From assembly GCA_036274055.1 (NCBI GenBank), contig DASUGM010000110.1:1-18963 (forward strand): a DNA stretch of 18,963 nt, written 5' to 3'. Source of the DNA: DASUGM01 sp036274055 (GTDB lineage Bacteria > Acidobacteriota > Vicinamibacteria > Vicinamibacterales > SCN-69-37). Below are positions 14,735-18,963 of this stretch, piece by piece (position 1 is the first letter of the stretch; each line of letters opens with the position of its first letter). The position numbers were made by a program, and so were the translations under genes. The notes beneath the pieces were generated by a model that searched no databases, had not been told where the DNA came from, and saw only the letters and a program-made list of their open reading frames with translations.

Positions 14735-15463
14735 ATGAATTCGCGTGCTGCGTTGTTCTGCGTGGTCGCCGTCGCGTTGACGATCGGTTGTCAATCGACG
14801 GCGAAGCCGGCGCCATCGACGGCGACGGCGTCGGCGGCGTTTCCCGATAGCGTCACGTGGGTCCAGCAGTCCGCGGAGTACACCGCGTCGGTGCTGCAGA
14901 CGTATCGCGTCGCGACGGCGCGCGTCGAGCGCGACGCTGGCGCACGAAGTCGCGACTCGTGGGCGGTGATCCTCGACGCCGACGAGACGGTGATCAGCAA
15001 CGCGACGTATCAGGCCGAACGCGGCCGGCAGGGCCTGGCCTACTCGACCGAGAGCTGGCACGCGTGGGTGGTGCGCCGCGAGTCGACGCCGTTACCCGGT
15101 GCCCGCGCGTTTCTCGCCCGCGTCCGTGAACTGGGCGGGCGCATCGCGATCGTCACCAACCGTCTGCAGTCGGAGTGCGCCGACACCGCCGCGGTGTTCG
15201 CGACGCACGGACTGATCTACGACGCGATGCTGTGCCGCCAGGACGGCATGCCGTCGGACAAGAACCCGCGTTTTCGATCCGTCGCCGACGGCTCGTCGCC
15301 GCTCGGCCCGACGCCGCGCGAGGTGCTGGTCTTTGTCGGCGACAACATTCTCGACTTTCCGTCGCTGACGCAGGCGACGCGGACGCAGGGAGACGCGGCG
15401 TTCGCGGAGTTCGGCCAGCGCTATTTCATGGTGCCGAATCCGATGTACGGGAGCTGGCAATAG
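14735..15463 (+). CDS. Secreted acid phosphatase, lipoprotein e(P4)/HAD class C family
   Basis: A 242-residue HAD-superfamily phosphatase of the e(P4) 5'-nucleotidase/class C acid phosphatase type, expected to dephosphorylate nucleotides or other phosphomonoesters in the periplasm. The N-terminus is a lipoprotein-like signal ending in LTIGC (Cys19). The catalytic motif I is VILDADETVISN (78-89) with Asp81 and Asp83; Thr141 in IVTNR, Lys176 in SDKNPR and GDNILDF (202-208) supply motifs II-IV. The C-terminus FGQRYFMVPNPMYGSWQ (226-242) is the characteristic e(P4)-type ending, so the protein is complete. The ATG at 14735 is preferred over GTG at 14702 because it gives a proper signal peptide. 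A hairpin precedes the gene, and a heptamer array begins 5 bp after its stop. Confidence 0.88.
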   Translation: MNSRAALFCVVAVALTIGCQSTAKPAPSTATASAAFPDSVTWVQQSAEYTASVLQTYRVATARVERDAGARSRDSWAVILDADETVISNATYQAERGRQGLAYSTESWHAWVVRRESTPLPGARAFLARVRELGGRIAIVTNRLQSECADTAAVFATHGLIYDAMLCRQDGMPSDKNPRFRSVADGSSPLGPTPREVLVFVGDNILDFPSLTQATRTQGDAAFAEFGQRYFMVPNPMYGSWQ

Positions 15464-15467
15464 TGCA

Positions 15468-15558
15468 GTGCCCTGTGCCCTGTGCCGTGTGCCGTGTGCC
15501 CCGTGCCCTGTGCCCCGTGCCCTGTGCCCTGTGCCGAGGGCCTAGGGCCTAGGGCCAG
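15468..15558 (+). repeat. GTGCCNN / GGGCCTA heptamer tandem repeat (13 units)
   Basis: Thirteen contiguous 7-bp units: ten GTGCCNN variants (GTGCCCT, GTGCCGT, GTGCCCC and GTGCCGA) followed by GGGCCTA twice and GGGCCAG. The array begins 5 bp after the phosphatase stop and runs into the last codons and TAG stop (complement 15549-15551) of the convergent barrel gene. It resembles the GTGCGNN array at 1928-1976. On the opposite strand the GGCCC-rich part could fold into small hairpins. Function unknown. Confidence 0.85.
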
Positions 15559-16460
15559 ATCCTGCCCATATTCCAAACGCCCCCGAAGTAGATCCGGTAC
15601 GGATGATCTTCGTTGAGCTGGACGCTGAAGCCGGTGTCGAATGAGAGCCAGCTGGCAGCCGAAAACGTGGGGCCGACGAGGAGAGTGTAGCCGGCGGGTT
15701 CGCCGCTGGGGCCGCTCGTGCGCAGCGTGCCCGAGAGCTCCGCGCCCCAACCGATCCGTGCCGTCACCGGGCCGCCGAAGGAGATCGCCCAGAGCGTCGC
15801 GTCGCGCGCGGCGACTGTCCCGTCGCCGCTGCGGCGCGTGTAGCCGGCATTCAGATCCATCGAGACCGGGCCGATCGATCGGCTCAGGATCAACAGCAGC
15901 CCGCCGTCAGTCGTGTCGACGCCGGTACCGTTTTCCTGCGAACCGGTGGGCAGCTTGATGTTCGGCATGATCGCGAGCCGGCCGAGCGCCGCCGACTCGA
16001 CAAAACGCCATTTGAGGGCGAGGTTGAGATCGCCCATGCCGGCTTCGCCGTCGGTCGGCGCGACGAAGGCGCCACCGAGAGTCACTTGAAACCGAGGCGT
16101 CAACCCGATCTTCGCGGCGATCGGCACACCGGCGCCGTGCTCAGGATCTGAGTCGCTCGCGAACGTGGCGCCCATCTCGAGTTCGATCCAGCCGGGCGCC
16201 ACTGTCCCTGCATGCGTCGCGACGCTCGGGCGCTCCGGTTGGACGGCGTGCGGGTCGCGGGCCTGGGCGAGCGCCGAGACAGGAGTCAGGCAAAAAAGCA
16301 CGGCGAAAAACGCAGCACGTTGCGTCCCTCGCCAAGAGCGATTCAGGGAGAAGGCCGAGAACGGGAGCAAAACCACTGGGCGTCTCTCTCTCAAGATCTT
16401 CTCATTCCTCTGCTGCTGAATCTGCTCGTGGCACGCCGCGTTACGCGGGTCGCCTTTCAT
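15549..16460 (-). CDS. Outer-membrane beta-barrel protein (transporter-like, MetA-pathway-type)
   Basis: A protein of about 303 residues with a signal peptide ending in VSALAQA and a mature region of alternating short beta strands (for example WIELEMGATFASDSDP, FQVTLGGAFVAP, MGDLNLALKWRF, YRIYFGGVWNMGRIWP), consistent with an outer-membrane barrel of the putative MetA-pathway/transporter family. It ends on an aromatic-rich strand, although the last residue is Pro because the stop lies in the heptamer array. The start is uncertain: ATG at 16460 gives about 48 residues before the hydrophobic core, while TTG at 16394 or GTG at 16376 would give a normal signal peptide. The ORF extends further upstream to 16796, but that part overlaps the divergent VWFA gene and is rejected. 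Confidence 0.78.
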   Translation of the reverse strand: MKGDPRNAACHEQIQQQRNEKILRERRPVVLLPFSAFSLNRSWRGTQRAAFFAVLFCLTPVSALAQARDPHAVQPERPSVATHAGTVAPGWIELEMGATFASDSDPEHGAGVPIAAKIGLTPRFQVTLGGAFVAPTDGEAGMGDLNLALKWRFVESAALGRLAIMPNIKLPTGSQENGTGVDTTDGGLLLILSRSIGPVSMDLNAGYTRRSGDGTVAARDATLWAISFGGPVTARIGWGAELSGTLRTSGPSGEPAGYTLLVGPTFSAASWLSFDTGFSVQLNEDHPYRIYFGGVWNMGRIWP

Positions 16461-16584
16461 TGCCGGTCCAGAAGATATCAGTGAGGGCCGGTTCGGCGTC
16501 TTCCTCGCTTCCTCGTCCGTCGATCTGGGGCAGGGCTGGTCGCGCGCGTTTCGCCTGCTGAAGACATAAACTGGCCGTGAATCC

Positions 16585-18570
16585 ATGACGTTAAGGCTGC
16601 GGGTTGCCGCCCTCGTGGCGCCGACGGCGTTCACCGCGTCGCTATGGGCCGCGCCGCAGCAGTCGCCACCATCGTCCGTGCCGCAGACGCCAGTGTTTCG
16701 CGCCGGCGTCGATCTCGTCGCGCTCGACGTCACCGTCGTCGATCGCAACGGCGCGCCGGTCAAGGGCCTGACGGCGGACGCGTTCACGGTTCGCATCGAC
16801 GGTCAGCCTCGGGCCGTGCGAACGTTGGACTACGTCGAGTACGGGGCGGGTGCCGGCCCGACGTCGTCGGGCGCGCAGTCGTCGAATACGGACGTCGGCG
16901 CGACACGTGCCAGTCAGGGCGGACGGGTCGTCGTCATTCTTTTCGACGATCTCTCACTTAAACCGGGCGCTGCGGAGGGGCTGACCATCGCGGCCGAGCG
17001 CGTCCTGACCACGCTCGACGACGACGACCTGGTTGGCCTGACGACGGCCAGCGGACAGGGACCGGTGGTCAGTCCGACGCGAGATCGCGCCGCGATCATC
17101 GCGGGGCTGCGGAGCAAGATGTTGATTGGGAGCAATCTTGATCTCGCAGCGCCATTCTTCATTACCGTGAAGGAAGGCATCGACGTCTGGGAAGATCGGC
17201 GAGACGCGCTCGCCTCGCTCGTCAATCGCGAGTGCCAGCCGCCGGTTGACCGTTCGTCATGCCTCGAGCAGGTCCGCATTGCGGCACGCCGAGTCGCCAC
17301 GTGGGCCTTTCGGCGCACCGAGATGCAACTCGATGCGATGAAGCAGACGATCGAAGCGATGGCCCGTGCACCCAAACCGCGGGTGGTCATTGCGCTGTCG
17401 ACCGGGCTGGCGCTCGGAGCGAATCGGTCGTTCACTGACGAACTCAAGCCGATCACACAGGCCGCGGCCGGCGCAGAGGTGCAGTTCTACGCCCTCGTGG
17501 AGGCGGGGGAGATCACGGATATCACCATGTCAGGTCAGCCGCTTGTTTCAGGCCGGTTTGGTCTCAACGACAGGCCGTCGGCGACGCGAACGGAGAGTGA
17601 TTACCTGCGCTCGGGCATCCAGACGGTGGCGACGGCGGCCGGCGGCGAGGCCTTCAATGTCATCGGCCAGGCCGAGCGATTCTTCCGACGAATCTACAGT
17701 GAGACGTCCGGCGTCTACCGTTTGGGCGTCGAGTCCGGACCAATCAAAGCGGATCAGCGCTTTCTCGATATCAAGGTCACGACGACTCGATCGGGTGCCA
17801 CGGTGCGCGCGCATCGCCACGCGCTCGTCCCTGGCGGGGCGGCGACGTCGGAGCCGATCGAACAGCAGCTGCGCGACCGGCTGGCGCAGGGTGGGATCGC
17901 GTTCGGCGTGCCAATCGCGCTGGCGACCGCGGTCCGCGGTGGGCGCGACGGCGCCGTGCGGATCGCGGTATACGCGCAGATCCCGGCGTCGACGAGCGGG
18001 CCGCTGACGGCAATGTTCGGTCTGGTCGATGCGAAAGGCGCGATGGTGGAATCCGGTCGTCGCGAGCTGTCGGCGTCGACTACCGGCGACTACCGCGTGA
18101 CATTCGATGCCCCGGTCGCGGCGGGCGGCTATCGCCTGCGTTTTGTCGTCGCAGATGCGACCGGAAACATCGGCGCGGTGCAGCACGATGTGAACGCAAC
18201 GCTTACCCGATTCGATCGCGTCCAGCTGAGCGACGTCATCCTGACGTCGGTAGGCGCAGATGGCGCGTCGCGGTTTCTCGCGCTCGACGCCTTGCCAGCC
18301 GGAGCAGTCTCGTTGCGCGCGGCGGTCGAGCTCTATCTTGACGCGCCGGCGACCGCGGAGGGCCTCACTGTCCGGCTGGCATTGCTACGCGCCGACACCA
18401 CGGCCATGGTTGCGACACGCGACATTGTGCCAACAGGCGCGGACGGAACTCTGGCTGCCGTCGCCACCTTGCCCGTCGCCACGCTCGAACCGGCGCCGTA
18501 CATTGTGCAGGTCACTATCCTCGATCACGGTCAGCCGGTCGGCACGTTAATGGCGCCATTTCGGAAGTGA
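16585..18570 (+). CDS. VWFA-related acidobacterial secreted protein
   Basis: A 661-residue secreted protein of the VWFA-related family characteristic of Acidobacteriota. A signal peptide (1-23, ending at WAAPQQ) is followed by FRAGVDLVALDVTVVDRNG (38-56) and LTADAFTVRIDGQPRAV (62-78), the family's N-terminal beta module. The von Willebrand A-like domain starts at GGRVVVILFDDLSL (112-125); DDLS is where the MIDAS metal site would be, but a full DxSxS is not present, so metal binding may be altered. The domain runs to about residue 400, and the rest (about 420-661) is beta-rich with repeated GxxRLRFVV-like strands. The family's function is unknown; adhesion or surface scaffolding is usually assumed. 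It is the best taxonomic clue in the window. Confidence 0.88.
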   Translation: MTLRLRVAALVAPTAFTASLWAAPQQSPPSSVPQTPVFRAGVDLVALDVTVVDRNGAPVKGLTADAFTVRIDGQPRAVRTLDYVEYGAGAGPTSSGAQSSNTDVGATRASQGGRVVVILFDDLSLKPGAAEGLTIAAERVLTTLDDDDLVGLTTASGQGPVVSPTRDRAAIIAGLRSKMLIGSNLDLAAPFFITVKEGIDVWEDRRDALASLVNRECQPPVDRSSCLEQVRIAARRVATWAFRRTEMQLDAMKQTIEAMARAPKPRVVIALSTGLALGANRSFTDELKPITQAAAGAEVQFYALVEAGEITDITMSGQPLVSGRFGLNDRPSATRTESDYLRSGIQTVATAAGGEAFNVIGQAERFFRRIYSETSGVYRLGVESGPIKADQRFLDIKVTTTRSGATVRAHRHALVPGGAATSEPIEQQLRDRLAQGGIAFGVPIALATAVRGGRDGAVRIAVYAQIPASTSGPLTAMFGLVDAKGAMVESGRRELSASTTGDYRVTFDAPVAAGGYRLRFVVADATGNIGAVQHDVNATLTRFDRVQLSDVILTSVGADGASRFLALDALPAGAVSLRAAVELYLDAPATAEGLTVRLALLRADTTAMVATRDIVPTGADGTLAAVATLPVATLEPAPYIVQVTILDHGQPVGTLMAPFRK

Positions 18571-18574
18571 TTAG

Positions 18575-18601
18575 CGGGCGCGGTGAAACGAATCGCGCCC
18601 G
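18575..18601 (+). terminator. Terminator-like hairpin after the VWFA gene
   Basis: CGGGCGCG (18575-18582) pairs perfectly with CGCGCCCG (18594-18601) around an 11-nt loop, starting 5 bp after the VWFA stop. No T-tract follows, so classic intrinsic termination is doubtful, but position and stem strength suit a 3'-end hairpin. Confidence 0.45.
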
Positions 18602-18640
18602 ATCGCGGTAATCTCCTCATCGCACCCACCGCATCTTGTT

Positions 18641-18654
18641 CGTCGAATTCGACG
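18641..18654. promoter_or_regulatory. Perfect 14-bp palindrome upstream of the right-edge gene
   Basis: CGTCGAATTCGACG is self-complementary along its full length and lies 33 bp before the GTG at 18688. TTGTTC at 18636-18641 could be a -35 box, which would place the palindrome in the promoter spacer, but no convincing -10 box is seen. It could be an operator; the binding protein is unknown. Confidence 0.35.
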
Positions 18655-18687
18655 CGCGGTAGTAGTTGTGCTTGCAAGGAGCCGCAG

Positions 18688-18963
18688 GTGACGCAGTTGA
18701 CCCGATCCCTTCTGACGCTGGCGATCGCTGCCGGTGTCGTGCTCAATCCGATGTCGCTCGGCGCCGACCGCGCGTCGATGCCTGACCAGGCCGCGTTGCA
18801 GGCCCCGACCGACCTCAAAGCGATGCTGGTCGGGCCGGTGAGCGAGGCGCGCCTCGTCGTGACGCGCTACACCCTCGATCGCAACACGCTGGCTGGGAAT
18901 TTCGCTGGTGAGTATGGCGCCGGCGGCGGTGGCGGCCGCGGCGGCGGCCGTGGTGGTCGCGGC
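18688..18963 (+). CDS. Secreted Gly/Arg-rich protein, N-terminal fragment (runs off window)
   Basis: An open frame of 92 codons that continues past the window edge. GTG at 18688 is chosen because AAGGAG lies at 18676-18681, six bases upstream, and because the next residues form a clear signal peptide (TQLTRSLLTLAIAAGVVL, then SLGAD). The mature part starts with a stretch containing LKAMLVGPVSEARLVVTRYTL and ends in a Gly/Arg tract (about residues 77-92, GAGGGGGRGGGRGGRG) encoded by GGN repeats. I do not recognise the family. The Gly-rich region may be a flexible linker in a larger secreted or outer-membrane protein. Confidence 0.65.
   Translation, partial: MTQLTRSLLTLAIAAGVVLNPMSLGADRASMPDQAALQAPTDLKAMLVGPVSEARLVVTRYTLDRNTLAGNFAGEYGAGGGGGRGGGRGGRG

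Noticed and set aside
13535..15061. 508-codon open frame on the minus strand
   Set aside because: It is antisense to the zinc-finger, GT2 and phosphatase genes, which have clear family motifs. Its composition is Arg/Ala/His-rich without domains.
15468..15558. Possible CRISPR-like array
   Set aside because: Units are 7 bp with no spacers, so it is a simple tandem repeat.
16461..16796. N-terminal extension of the outer-membrane barrel ORF
   Set aside because: It would overlap the divergent VWFA gene by about 210 bp and place 160 residues before the signal peptide.
1..18963. PEP-CTERM or similar sorting-signal protein as exosortase substrate
   Set aside because: No protein in the window ends with a PEP-like motif, hydrophobic helix and basic tail. 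The small peptide at 12844-12945 lacks both the motif and the basic tail.

Overview
The window is about 19 kb of GC-rich bacterial chromosome, densely packed with genes on both strands. The best taxonomic clue is the 661-residue protein at 16585-18570, which looks like the VWFA-related family typical of Acidobacteriota. Long antisense shadow ORFs, GTG starts, a GH15 enzyme and a flavodoxin-less CysJ-type flavoprotein fit a soil or sediment acidobacterium, possibly of the Vicinamibacteria type. That placement is inference. I see no phage, transposon, CRISPR, tRNA or rRNA.

Layout: (1) 1-1923, an ABC exporter: ATPase (5' end missing) and ABC-2 permease with ATGA overlap. (2) 1928-1976, heptamer repeats. 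(3) 1994-5352, a GH15 glucoamylase/trehalase-like enzyme overlapping a DUF2207-type membrane protein. (4) 5393-9841, a large membrane fusion protein (two exosortase-like units, a class I methyltransferase-fold domain and a complete SpeD-like pyruvoyl decarboxylase), followed without a gap by a polytopic membrane protein of GT-C/YfhO appearance. (5) 9857-11448, a minus-strand CysJ-like flavoprotein reductase divergent from an ArsR-type regulator, with a promoter/operator between them. (6) 11422-12945, a minus-strand secreted alpha/beta hydrolase and, upstream, a 33-residue single-span membrane peptide. (7) 13158-14683, a promoter with two GTCTA-N7-TAGAC palindromes driving an HTH/twin-zinc-finger protein translationally coupled to a GT2 glycosyltransferase. 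(8) 14735-15463, a secreted e(P4)-family acid phosphatase, then a 13-unit heptamer array running into the 3' end of a minus-strand outer-membrane barrel gene. (9) 16585-18570, the VWFA protein, a hairpin, and at the right edge the start of a secreted Gly/Arg-rich protein (18688-18963).

The most notable content is region 4. One polypeptide carries two complete Cys/Arg/His triads with nearly identical spacing (41 then 18 or 19 residues), a methyltransferase-fold domain without the usual glycine-rich loop I, and a SpeD domain with its serine, histidine and cysteine in place. Together with the adjoining GT-C-like protein it could be a cell-surface processing or modification system; its substrate is unknown and no PEP-CTERM target is visible here. 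The second notable feature is the double-palindrome promoter at 13158-13204, which probably controls the HTH/zinc-finger gene and the coupled glycosyltransferase.
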